From contig NZ_BMHP01000001.1 in assembly GCF_014641075.1 (NCBI RefSeq), forward strand, positions 1,116,001 through 1,180,000: DNA of 64,000 nt. The letters are read 5' to 3'. The notes beneath the pieces are model-generated. The model was not told the origin of the DNA. It did no database searches and saw only the letters and a list, made by a program, of their open reading frames with translations. How positions within the stretch are numbered: the stretch's first letter is position 1; every line of letters starts with the position of its first letter. The translations under genes were made by a program, and so were the position numbers. This DNA is from Paenibacillus nasutitermitis. GTDB taxonomy: Bacteria; Bacillota; Bacilli; Paenibacillales; Paenibacillaceae. This document shows, one piece after another, positions 27,120 through 34,975 of this stretch.

Positions 27120-27503
27120 ATGCATAAGTGGATTATGTTCATCGTTTTCGCAGCAGCTTCACTTTTAGGCGTGTATTTACTGACAACTCAACTTCCGGGC
27201 AAGCCAGTGGATGAAGCCGCCTCGCTGCCGCCAGGTACGACGCTCTTAAAAGTGGAAGCATCAAGCGACTTCGTATTCGACAAACCGGAATACCATGTTA
27301 AAGCAGGAGATAAAGTAATCATGAAGCTTATTAATAAGAGTGGGGTTCATGGCTTGGCTATTCCTGAACTGAATATTGATCTGCAAGGTGACAAAATGGA
27401 ACAAGAGCTCACCTTGGACAAGCCTGGCAAGTATGAAATGCACTGCTCCATCATGTGTGGAACAGGGCATGCAGATATGAAGTCCGTTCTAATCGTTGAA
27501 TAA
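27120..27503 (+). CDS. Membrane-anchored cupredoxin with CuA site (CoxB-like)
   Basis: A 127-residue protein: one N-terminal membrane helix (WIMFIVFAAASLLGVYLL) and a cupredoxin fold. The CuA ligands of cytochrome c oxidase subunit II are present in CSIMCGTGHADM (Cys, Cys, His, Met), and another His is in KSGVHGLAI. It is about half the length of a full subunit II and lacks the second membrane helix. No oxidase subunit I gene is nearby. It may be a copper chaperone or an electron-transfer protein. ATG 27120 was chosen over 27063 because the signal anchor starts there and GGGGAG lies 9 nt upstream. Confidence 0.82.
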   Translation: MHKWIMFIVFAAASLLGVYLLTTQLPGKPVDEAASLPPGTTLLKVEASSDFVFDKPEYHVKAGDKVIMKLINKSGVHGLAIPELNIDLQGDKMEQELTLDKPGKYEMHCSIMCGTGHADMKSVLIVE

Positions 27504-27507
27504 ACGG

Positions 27508-27534
27508 AAAAAGGAGCCTTAGGGCTCCTTTTTT
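27508..27534. terminator. Bidirectional terminator
   Basis: AAAAAGGAGCC-TTA-GGGCTCCTTTTTT between convergent genes; it can serve the CuA gene (+) and the small membrane protein (-). Confidence 0.88.
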
Positions 27535-27537
27535 CGA

Positions 27538-27792
27538 TCAGGTTTGACTTCGGCGTCTTGTGCCGCGGGCAATCATCCAATCACAGAACAAGCCAATCAG
27601 CGCCCAACTGATAATCGTCAGTACATACATCAGAATGACATTCAGCTCATGAATATCCATGAATAAATCGGCAAACCAGCCGGGGATGCTGAACATGAAG
27701 AACACCATGTTGTGCGGGTCATACCCCGTATAATTAAAAAGGCATAGAACAACGCCGATCAAAGTTGCGACAATCGTAACTGGATAACGCAC
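27538..27792 (-). CDS. Small membrane protein, unrecognised (84 aa)
   Basis: An 84-residue protein with two to three membrane helices (YPVTIVATLIGVVLCLFNY and LNVILMYVLTIISWALIGLF) and a basic C-terminus. The start is set at the GTG at 27792, with AAGGGG upstream; the frame remains open for 22 further codons up to an ATG at 27858. I do not recognise the family. It is convergent with the CuA protein, and a shared role at the membrane is only a possibility. Confidence 0.6.
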   Translation of the reverse strand: MRYPVTIVATLIGVVLCLFNYTGYDPHNMVFFMFSIPGWFADLFMDIHELNVILMYVLTIISWALIGLFCDWMIARGTRRRSQT

Positions 27793-27910
27793 AGAGATAC
27801 CAGCCCCTTTTTGCAAAAGAATTGCCGATGTACGGCAGCATAGGTTATTATGTGACAAAAGGGATCACATCATGCGATACATATCCCAATAGAAAAGGAG
27901 CGATTTAGTC

Positions 27911-28198
27911 ATGATAACGCATATTGTATTATTCAAGTTGAAGGACCGTTCTCCCGAGAGCATTGCCCGGACCGTGGAGGTGCTCAAGGATATGGAAGGC
28001 AAAATTGACGAACTCCGGTCCATTGAGGTAGGCACCGATGTTCTCCACACGGAGCGCTCTTATGATATTGCACTCGTTACCAAAGTGGATTCGTTGGAAG
28101 CACTGGCTGCTTATCAGGTACACCCTGTTCACAAGAAAGTGATTGAGCATATGACGGAAGTGCGGGAATCCTCAGTAAGCGTTGACTATGAGAGCTGA
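27911..28198 (+). CDS. Dabb-domain (stress-responsive A/B barrel) protein
   Basis: A 95-residue protein beginning MITHIVLFKLKD, the hallmark of the Dabb dimeric alpha/beta-barrel family, and ending with HPVHKKVIEHM. Members are small dimeric proteins, some with enzymatic roles, many induced by salt or other stress; the function here is unknown. AAAGGAGCG precedes the ATG. Confidence 0.9.
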   Translation: MITHIVLFKLKDRSPESIARTVEVLKDMEGKIDELRSIEVGTDVLHTERSYDIALVTKVDSLEALAAYQVHPVHKKVIEHMTEVRESSVSVDYES

Positions 28199-28277
28199 AT
28201 CCTTTAGAACATGAGACTTTAGGCTGTATGGACTCGCAATTGAATACACATGTAAACAATGGCAGGAGCTTGATGGC

Positions 28278-28703
28278 ATGTATTATGTAAATCGGGAACA
28301 GATATCGGCCAGACTAAACGTCATTCCGAAGGTAGTAGATGCGCTGGAATTAATTGCGGCCGGCTGGGATGGTCAATTGCTCAAGAGCTTTGCCCAGGAA
28401 CGGGCTCTGCATTTGGCCATTGAAACGGTAACCGATGTTGGCAGCTGCCTGATCGACGGTTTTATTATGAGGGATGCCAGCAGTTATGAGGATATCATTG
28501 ATATTATCGCCGGGGAAGGCGTATTTTCGGCGGATATCCATGGGACGCTGTTGGAACTGGTCCGGCTGCGGAAACCGCTGGTACAGGACTATTATGAATG
28601 GGACAGAGCTCAGCTTCATCCTCTTACGCTTGTCCTTCCGGCAATCCTGCAGCAGTTTCAGACTGCGGTCAATACTTATCTGGAACAGGAATTGGATCGA
28701 TAA
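28278..28703 (+). CDS. DUF86/HepT-like protein (YutE-type)
   Basis: A 141-residue all-helical protein of the DUF86 family, with ETVTDVGSCLIDGFIMRD and the loop RKPLVQDYY. HepT toxins use an R-x4-H-x-Y motif; here the His position is Gln, so RNase-type toxin activity is doubtful. No MNT-type nucleotidyltransferase antitoxin gene is adjacent. It resembles the solitary B. subtilis YutE-type protein. AGGAGC lies upstream of the ATG. Confidence 0.85.
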   Translation: MYYVNREQISARLNVIPKVVDALELIAAGWDGQLLKSFAQERALHLAIETVTDVGSCLIDGFIMRDASSYEDIIDIIAGEGVFSADIHGTLLELVRLRKPLVQDYYEWDRAQLHPLTLVLPAILQQFQTAVNTYLEQELDR

Positions 28704-28880
28704 ATTCGTATTTGAGAGGGGCAGCAGCAGGCGCAATCGGGCCGGCAGCTGTCCCTTTTTTATAGAGAGACATAGGTCCTGCGATTTACGAAACATTAAA
28801 AGTGCGATACAATGACGCTAATATATCGTGCGGATAAAGCTTGAAGCAGGAACCGTGCGGCGCGTAAGGTGGTGGTGAAG

Positions 28881-29546
28881 GTGGAACAGAATGGCGAGTT
28901 TTTTGCACAACAGGAACTGCCTGCCCGGCATGAGGGATCGACGCGCCAAACCGTCCTTCTGCTGCTAAAGACGAAGGGACAAATGAGGGCCAGCGATCTG
29001 GCGAAGCATCTTGATGTAACCGAAATGGCCGTCAGACGCCATCTCAGCACTCTGGAACGGGATGGACTAATCAAGCTTTCCGTCGTTAGACAGGCTATGG
29101 GCCGACCGTCCCATGTCTATCGATTAACAGAGCAGGCCGAGCATTTGTTTCCTAAGAACTATCATGTGCTGGCGCTGGATCTGCTTCAGGAGCTTGAAGA
29201 CGATCCGGATACCGCTCTCTTGGTCGACCGTTTATTTGAAGGGCGAAAGCGAAAGCTTATGGAACGGTATGCGTGGAGGATGGAAGGGAAGTCGCTGACG
29301 GAGAAAGTAACAGAGCTTGCCGCCATTCAAAATGACGGCGGGTACATGGTGCAGCTGGAGCAGGATCAGGATGGTTTTGTTCTTCATGAATACAATTGCC
29401 CGATTGCGCAGGTGGCAAGCCGTTATCAGCAGGCCTGTAAGTGTGAGTTGGCGCTGTTCAAGCAGCTGCTGGATACAGAAGTCGAACGAACGGAATGTCT
29501 GGCCAAAGGCGGAGGCAAATGCAGCTACCGGATATCCGGGGGATGA
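28881..29546 (+). CDS. Helix-turn-helix regulator with Cys-rich C-terminus (SufR-like)
   Basis: About 221 residues. An N-terminal winged-helix domain (TKGQMRASDLAKHLDVTEMAVRRHLSTLERDGL) is followed by an alpha-beta domain with clustered cysteines: YNCPIAQ, QACKCEL, ERTECLA and GGKCSYR. This matches SufR-type regulators, which hold an iron-sulfur cluster and control Fe-S assembly genes, though the target cannot be known here. The GTG at 28881 is chosen because AAGGTGG at 28866-28872 lies 8 nt upstream; an in-frame GTG at 28869 is possible. It is followed by a bidirectional terminator. Confidence 0.85.
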   Translation: MEQNGEFFAQQELPARHEGSTRQTVLLLLKTKGQMRASDLAKHLDVTEMAVRRHLSTLERDGLIKLSVVRQAMGRPSHVYRLTEQAEHLFPKNYHVLALDLLQELEDDPDTALLVDRLFEGRKRKLMERYAWRMEGKSLTEKVTELAAIQNDGGYMVQLEQDQDGFVLHEYNCPIAQVASRYQQACKCELALFKQLLDTEVERTECLAKGGGKCSYRISGG

Positions 29547-29583
29547 AGCTGCTATTATGTCAAGGCAGGGAATAAGTGACAAA

Positions 29584-29616
29584 CAAAACACGGGGGAGCT
29601 GTCCCCCGTGTTTTGC
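29584..29616. terminator. Bidirectional terminator
   Basis: A 14-bp perfect stem: CAAAACACGGGGGA, loop GCTG, and its complement. It separates the SufR-like gene from the TetR fragment. Confidence 0.9.
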
Positions 29617-29621
29617 TGCGT

Positions 29622-29978
29622 TTATTTCGGGTAATCCGCCGCAACTATACCGTGAAGAAATAAATCTATGACCTGACTGGCAAGCAGGGATGGAGATTTA
29701 TGACCTGGCAGAAGCTGTGTGACGGTCAGACGTTGAATAACGCCGACCAGACTTTGCTCAATCAGCTCCATATCGACTTCCTGACGGAAATAGCCGCTAT
29801 TCTGCTCGAACAGCAAGTTTTCAGCGATGATGGCGGACATCCTGGATTTGATGTTCTCCGATTCCTCGCTCTGAATAAATCCGATCCGGGTCAGATCGTG
29901 CCGACTGTCCAAATAGCTGAAGATCCGTTCCATTACAAGTGATACCTTCTTATACTGGGCCAGAGGAGCGGCAGTTTG
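29622..29978 (-). pseudogene. Truncated TetR-family regulator (DNA-binding domain missing)
   Basis: About 115 codons encode the C-terminal ligand/dimer domain of a TetR regulator (LAQYKKVSLVMERIFSYL ... SLLASQVIDLFLHGI). The ~75 N-terminal residues with the helix-turn-helix are absent in any frame of the flanking sequence. The open frame continues upstream to a possible ATG at 30119, but those ~48 residues look unlike a TetR protein. It is probably a deletion remnant and cannot bind DNA as such. A read-through fusion is possible. Confidence 0.65.
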
Positions 29979-30027
29979 AAACCGAAGGCAAAAGCAACGC
30001 GGGCGGAAGCGTGCACGCTTCTGGCTT

Positions 30028-30180
30028 CTATTCTGAGACAGCTTCGAACGCCAAGTTGACACGGAGCGTATCCATCGGACTTCCAGCGTTTGGTAACACA
30101 TGGGTATGACCAAACACAACTATCGCTCTGCCAATGCAGAGCGATTTTTGCTTTGTGGTTCTTACTAAAAATACAAGGGC
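30028..30180 (-). pseudogene. Possible remnant frame with phosphoesterase-like FGHTH motif
   Basis: On the minus strand a frame, open from at least 30180 to the stop at 30028-30030, reads IVVFGHTHVLPNAGS and DTLRVN. FGHTH with a later N/G-rich turn is a metallophosphoesterase hallmark. The frame has no convincing start, and it abuts the truncated TetR gene, so it could be the tail of a lost gene. The motif may also be chance. Confidence 0.25.
30122..30149 (+). terminator. Strong hairpin, plus-strand terminator-like
   Basis: ATCGCTCTGC-CAAT-GCAGAGCGAT followed by TTTTTG. No plus-strand gene precedes it, which is unexplained. Confidence 0.7.
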
Positions 30181-30284
30181 TGGTCCAATCCTAAAAACCA
30201 GTGTCAAGTCAAGCCCATGCTGCTTATACTGTGGGTAGAAATGGGCATTAGTCTATCGTACAGCAAAAGGAGGGCGGAAGGACG

Positions 30285-30779
30285 ATGCTGACTCTTTGGC
30301 TCACAGCTGCCTCTGTTGCCGCATTTGTTATGCTGGTGCTGGGTGTGCTCTTATGGCTGCGGTCCGTGGACCGCAAGCTGGTTCAGCTTATAAAGGCCGC
30401 AGAGGCGATGGAGCGTCACGCAGGAGCAGCAGCCGCACAAACCTGTGAGCTGATGGAAGCGGCCTCGAAAACGCTCAAGACGGTACAGCGCCAGCTTGAC
30501 GATGCATCCGGAATGTTGAAGTCGGTCCAGAGAATCGGGGAAACCGTGGACCACACAACCCGGGCGATCAGCGCTTTGTCGGGCGTCTTGTCGGAGACGA
30601 CAGAACGTTATGTGGCAAAGTCGGGCGGCAAGTATCAACGGCATTTGAGCGAAGCGCTGGATTGGGCTGAGGTGGGATATACAGCTTGGCAGTTCTGGCA
30701 GACTAAGCGCAAAGAAAACAGGAATTCTTCTGCATGCCCGGACTATGTGAAGGGGCACGCTAGTAAAGAGAACCAATAA
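30285..30779 (+). CDS. DUF948 general-stress membrane protein (YtxG-like)
   Basis: A 164-residue protein with one N-terminal helix (LTAASVAAFVMLVLGVLLWL) followed by a long, heptad-rich helical domain (about residues 27-115), then a charged tail. This is the DUF948 layout. Together with the YtxH-like gene 14 bp downstream it mirrors the B. subtilis ytxGH general-stress pair. GAGGGCGGAAGGA precedes the ATG. Confidence 0.88.
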   Translation: MLTLWLTAASVAAFVMLVLGVLLWLRSVDRKLVQLIKAAEAMERHAGAAAAQTCELMEAASKTLKTVQRQLDDASGMLKSVQRIGETVDHTTRAISALSGVLSETTERYVAKSGGKYQRHLSEALDWAEVGYTAWQFWQTKRKENRNSSACPDYVKGHASKENQ

Positions 30780-30793
30780 AAGGAGCGATTAAA

Positions 30794-31189
30794 ATGGCGA
30801 AATACAAACGGAGTAACAGCTTTTTGTTAGGTGCATTTGCCGGAGGGATTATCGGGTCAATTACAGCATTGCTGCTCGCGCCCAAGGCCGGGAAGGAGCT
30901 TCGCAGCGATATTTCCGCAAGCACCCGCGAGGCAACAAGCCGGACCGTGAGGGCGGTTACGAATGCCAGTGATTGCACGGCGCGTGCGGTGAAGCAGGTC
31001 GGCCACAAAGCAGCCGTTCTCACCGACAAAGCCAAAGACACAGCAGGCCAGGTCATCGGAAGCATCAGCAGCTGGCGAGGAGCCAGACAGGATGATCTGC
31101 AAGGCAGTATTCTGCTGGATTCAGTAGCTTCAGACGCCATACAAGAAGCCAGGGAAGAAGCCAAGGAAGCGATAGAGAACGATCGCTAG
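30794..31189 (+). CDS. YtxH-domain stress protein
   Basis: A 131-residue protein with an N-terminal glycine-rich membrane segment (SFLLGAFAGGIIGSITALLLAP) ending in APKAGKELR, the YtxH hallmark. The rest is a long amphipathic helix (residues ~36-130). It probably lies under the membrane and helps protect the cell in stress, but the molecular role is unknown. AGGAGCG is well spaced from the ATG. Confidence 0.9.
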   Translation: MAKYKRSNSFLLGAFAGGIIGSITALLLAPKAGKELRSDISASTREATSRTVRAVTNASDCTARAVKQVGHKAAVLTDKAKDTAGQVIGSISSWRGARQDDLQGSILLDSVASDAIQEAREEAKEAIENDR

Positions 31190-31232
31190 GAAATTCTGGT
31201 CGTTCCCGCAGCAAAAGTTCACGAACATAAAA

Positions 31233-31281
31233 ACAACAATAAAGGCAGAGCCATTATGAATGGCCCTGCCTTTATTGTTGT
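31233..31281. terminator. Bidirectional terminator between convergent genes
   Basis: A ~20-bp stem: ACAACAATAAAGGCAG ... CTGCCTTTATTGTTGT. The right arm overlaps the last codons of the AraC gene on the minus strand. Confidence 0.9.
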
Positions 31282-32153
31282 ACGCTATGGTGTTCCTTGC
31301 GATGCCGCGTGCGGTATTCCGACGGGGCCAGACCGTAGGTTTTGCGGAACTGTTTGGAGAAATAGAGAGCATCCAGGTAGCCGACAGAAGAAGCGATCTG
31401 GTCAATCGACAGATAATGCTGTCCCACCAGAAGTTCCCGTGCCCGTTCCATGCGGACTTTCAGCAGAAACTGCATGGGGGAAACACCCGTTACCTGCTTG
31501 AACATTTTGGATAGATGAGTACGGTGGTAACCAAGCTTCCGGGACAGATCCTCAATGGAAATCTGCTGGGCATATTGGAACGAAAGCCAGCGCACAGCCT
31601 GTTTGATCTGCCGTTCAATATCCGGAACGATCGCCAAAGAGTTAAAGGTCAGCTTACCCGCATTGCAGACTCCATACTCCTTGAACATAATGCGCAGCAG
31701 CCCGCTCGCTTCCAGATCAGCCAGCTCCGGGTAAGGCGCACGTTCAAGCGTTACCTTCATCCGCTTGTAAAGATCGCGGAGCGGACGCAAATCATCGCTG
31801 TGGATCACGGGGTTCAGCGGTGTGATGCCCATGGTCAGCAGCAACGGCTCGGCCATATGTCCTTTGAAGGCGACCCATCGGTAGGACCACGGATCATGGG
31901 CATCCGCGATGTAGGAGAACAGGACATCCGGGAAAATAAAAAACGTATCTCCTTTACTGCATTCGTACCTCGTGCCGTGGATTTCAAATACCCCGCGGCC
32001 GGAAATCACGGTATGGACCAAATAATAATTATGGACCGATGGACCGATCCGGTGGTTTGGAAAAGGCTTGCCCTCGCCTGCAAACAAAACCGACAATTCA
32101 CCGTGCGCCGGCAGGGTATTGGATTCGATGGATATTTTATAATGATCGTCCAT
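31272..32153 (-). CDS. AraC-family regulator of the divergent GH4 gene
   Basis: A 293-residue regulator with an N-terminal cupin-like sugar-binding domain (HNYYLVHTVISGRGVFEI) and two C-terminal helix-turn-helix units (ISIEDLSRKLGYHRTHLSKMFKQ and SVGYLDALYFSKQFRKTYG). It is divergent from the GH4 glycosidase at 32355, with ~200 bp between, and so probably activates that gene in response to an alpha-galactoside. The start ATG at 32153 follows AGGAATG. Confidence 0.9.
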   Translation of the reverse strand: MDDHYKISIESNTLPAHGELSVLFAGEGKPFPNHRIGPSVHNYYLVHTVISGRGVFEIHGTRYECSKGDTFFIFPDVLFSYIADAHDPWSYRWVAFKGHMAEPLLLTMGITPLNPVIHSDDLRPLRDLYKRMKVTLERAPYPELADLEASGLLRIMFKEYGVCNAGKLTFNSLAIVPDIERQIKQAVRWLSFQYAQQISIEDLSRKLGYHRTHLSKMFKQVTGVSPMQFLLKVRMERARELLVGQHYLSIDQIASSVGYLDALYFSKQFRKTYGLAPSEYRTRHRKEHHSVQQ

Positions 32154-32354
32154 GATTGTTCATTCCTTTCGGGAGGATCTTGTTTAGCCGCAAACGTCAT
32201 TTACAGCGTATAATATAAAACTACATATGTCCATATTGATCATGCATTAATTCCTACTCAAACCTATGTTTATTGATTTATAGTAAGGATAAGGAAATAC
32301 ATTAAACCGCTTTCTTGGTTGAAAAAATGTTTATCTATTCAAGGGAGGATACTC

Positions 32355-33656
32355 ATGTCTAAAATTACGTTTCTTGGAGCAGGAAGTACCGTATTTGCTA
32401 AAAATGTGCTAGGCGATTGTCTCAATACACCGGCGCTGCAAGGATTTGAAATCGCGCTGTTTGATATTAACCCGGAGCGGTTGTCGGATTCCGAAACCAT
32501 GCTCAACCATATCAAGAATACGAGCGGCAGCACAAGTGTGATCAAAGCCTATTCGGACCGTAAGGAAGCATTGCGCGGAGCCAAATATGTGGTCAACGCC
32601 ATTCAGGTCGGTGGCTATGACCCTTGTACGATTACGGATTTTGAAATCCCCAAGAAATACGGCTTGCGCCAGACGATTGCCGATACCGTCGGCATTGGCG
32701 GAATTTTCCGCAATTTGCGTACCATTCCCGTGATGCTTGATTTTGCCCGCGATATTCAGGAAGTTTGTCCGGATGCGCTCTTCCTCAATTACACCAACCC
32801 TATGGCCGTCCTGACCAATGTAATGAATACACACGGGGGCGTGGAAACAGTCGGCCTATGCCACAGCGTCCAAGCTTGCGTCAGCGGGTTGTTTGACAGC
32901 CTGGGTCTTGATCAAACGGGTGTCAAATCGAAAATTGCCGGCATTAACCATATGGCATGGCTGCTTGAGGTAACCAAGGACGGGGTCGATCTGTATCCGG
33001 AAATCAAACGCCGCGCGCGCGAGAAACAAAATGAGAAGCATTGGGATATGGTCCGGTACGAAATGATGTTGAATTTCGGTTATTATATTACCGAATCCTC
33101 CGAGCATAATGCGGAATATCACCCCTACTTCATTAAGAAAAGCTATCCGGAGCTGGTGGACCGCTTTAATATCCCGCTGGATGAGTATCCGCGCCGTTGT
33201 GTCGAGCAAATCGACAGATGGAAGAAACTCAAGGATGAGCTTGTTCATAATTCCGAGCTGCATCATAAGCGGACCCATGAATATGCTTCCTATATTTTTG
33301 AAGCCATGGAGACCAATGTACCTTTCAAAATCGGCGGAAACGTCATGAATACAGGCGGTCTGATCTCCAACCTGCCGCGCGAGGCTTGCGTCGAGGTACC
33401 GTGTCTGGTTGACCGCAGCGGTGTAACGCCTACCTATGTCGGCGCCTTGCCGCCGCAGCTTGCAGCGCTTAACCGTACGAATATCAATACGCAGCTGTTG
33501 ACGATTGAAGCGGCGATTACAGGCAAGCGTGAGCATATCTATCATGCCGCCATGCTTGATCCGCATACCGGGGCGGAGCTGTCCATGGATGATATCCGCT
33601 CCATGTGTGATGAGATGATCGAAGCGCATGGCGAGTGGCTGCCAAAATACAAGTGA
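32355..33656 (+). CDS. melA: GH4 alpha-galactosidase/alpha-glucosidase (MelA-type)
   Basis: A 433-residue NAD- and Mn-dependent glycoside hydrolase. The NAD site is ITFLGAGSTVFAKNVLGD near the N-terminus; the metal-binding Cys and His occur in GLCHSVQ and INHMAW. Family 4 enzymes split glycosides by an oxidation/elimination mechanism. The CHSVQ form is that of MelA-like alpha-galactosidases. ATG 32355 follows AAGGGAGG by 6 nt; the frame extends 12 codons further upstream without a good site. The AraC gene divergent from it is the likely regulator. Confidence 0.9.
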   Translation: MSKITFLGAGSTVFAKNVLGDCLNTPALQGFEIALFDINPERLSDSETMLNHIKNTSGSTSVIKAYSDRKEALRGAKYVVNAIQVGGYDPCTITDFEIPKKYGLRQTIADTVGIGGIFRNLRTIPVMLDFARDIQEVCPDALFLNYTNPMAVLTNVMNTHGGVETVGLCHSVQACVSGLFDSLGLDQTGVKSKIAGINHMAWLLEVTKDGVDLYPEIKRRAREKQNEKHWDMVRYEMMLNFGYYITESSEHNAEYHPYFIKKSYPELVDRFNIPLDEYPRRCVEQIDRWKKLKDELVHNSELHHKRTHEYASYIFEAMETNVPFKIGGNVMNTGGLISNLPREACVEVPCLVDRSGVTPTYVGALPPQLAALNRTNINTQLLTIEAAITGKREHIYHAAMLDPHTGAELSMDDIRSMCDEMIEAHGEWLPKYK

Positions 33657-33667
33657 GGTCCAAAATG

Positions 33668-33712
33668 GCCAAAGAGCCGCCCATCCTCGAAGAGGACGGG
33701 CGGCTCTTTGGC
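33668..33712 (+). terminator. Hairpin after the GH4 gene
   Basis: A 15-bp perfect stem, GCCAAAGAGCCGCCC with its complement at 33698-33712. There is no following T-run, so termination may be weak. Confidence 0.55.
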
Positions 33713-33971
33713 AGCCCCACCAGATAGCCGGATAAAGAACTGAAATATGTGATAGGAAATGATTGGATATTCCGGGTTCGGGACCCTGGCAGATGCGGAA
33801 AACCGTTTTGCAGAATCCAGGGAGCAACCCCGGTTCAACTACAGTACCGCCGCGGTTTGGCGGACTTCTCGCTTTCTTGAACCTTGTCCATGGTTAGGCT
33901 AAGATGTAGGTACGTTTTCATTCCCGTATTCATATTCTATTGAAGTCTGCCAAAACGTACAAGAAAGCGGT

Positions 33972-34787
33972 GTGTCTGTGCAACAACCGATTGCAATTCT
34001 GGATTCCGGCGTAGGCGGTCTTACCGTAGTCAAAGAAGTGATGCGCCAGCTTCCACGCGAGAAAATCATTTATTTCGGAGACACGGCACGCACGCCTTAC
34101 GGTCCGCGTCCTGCCGAAGAGGTTACACGATTTACAAGAGAAATTGTGGATTATTTGATTCAATACCGTCCGAAAATGATTGTGATCGCCTGTAATACGG
34201 CAACAGCGGTTGCACTGGAGGATATCCAATCACGAGTTATCATTCCTGTCGTCGGCGTGATTTATCCCGGCGCGAGAGCGGCTAACAGCTCGACCCAAAC
34301 GGGGGTTGTTGGCGTGATCGGTACGGAAGGGACAATCCGCAGCGGAGCCTACGAACACGCGCTCAAACATTTATCTCCAACTATTGACGTCATCAGCCTG
34401 GCTTGCCCGCGGTTTGTGCCTCTGGTGGAGCAGGGGAATTTCCGCTCCGAAGAGACGTTTGAAACGGTCAGAGCATCGCTGCAGCCGCTCAAATCGGATA
34501 AATTGGACACGCTCATATTGGGCTGCACCCACTATCCGTTTCTGGTAGAAACGATAGCCGAGGTTATGGGGAAGGATGTAAATCTAATCAGCTCTGACGG
34601 AGAAACAGCCCGGGAGGTCAGTACGATCCTTCAAGACCGCAACCGCCTGCAGCAGGGCGAGGCTGTGCCTGTGCATCAATTTTTCTGCAGCGGGGATCCG
34701 GTGATGTTCAAAAGGATTACTCAGCAATGGCTGGGTGAGCAAATTGAGCTGATGCCCATTGTATGGCAGGTTCCAAAGATTGGCTAG
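33972..34787 (+). CDS. murI: Glutamate racemase
   Basis: A 271-residue enzyme making D-glutamate for peptidoglycan. The two catalytic cysteines are in VIACNTATA and LGCTHYPF; the start DSGVGGLTV and GDTARTPYG are family signatures. The start is a GTG at 33972 or 33978; the surrounding AAGCGGTG is the likely ribosome site. In Bacillus subtilis racE neighbours gerM and rph; here those genes lie 16 kb away, so the order is rearranged. Confidence 0.95.
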   Translation: MSVQQPIAILDSGVGGLTVVKEVMRQLPREKIIYFGDTARTPYGPRPAEEVTRFTREIVDYLIQYRPKMIVIACNTATAVALEDIQSRVIIPVVGVIYPGARAANSSTQTGVVGVIGTEGTIRSGAYEHALKHLSPTIDVISLACPRFVPLVEQGNFRSEETFETVRASLQPLKSDKLDTLILGCTHYPFLVETIAEVMGKDVNLISSDGETAREVSTILQDRNRLQQGEAVPVHQFFCSGDPVMFKRITQQWLGEQIELMPIVWQVPKIG

Positions 34788-34845
34788 ACCCGCAGGACCC
34801 CATTTAAGAACAACTGCCTGAATATTTAAGATGCCATTTTAACAT

Positions 34846-34878
34846 CCCCTGCCAGAATAAGTAATCTGGCGGGGTTTT
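34846..34878 (+). terminator. Intrinsic terminator
   Basis: CCCC-T-GCCAGA ... TCTGGC-GGGG stem with a bulged T, followed by TTTTCTT, downstream of murI. Confidence 0.8.
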
Positions 34879-34975
34879 CTTATAATATATCATGCTCGCT
34901 TCATCGCGTGCATAGCATGGGTCTATAAGGTGCCCTGCAGGCTGGGCGACCATATATGAGCAAGGAGGCTGTCCT

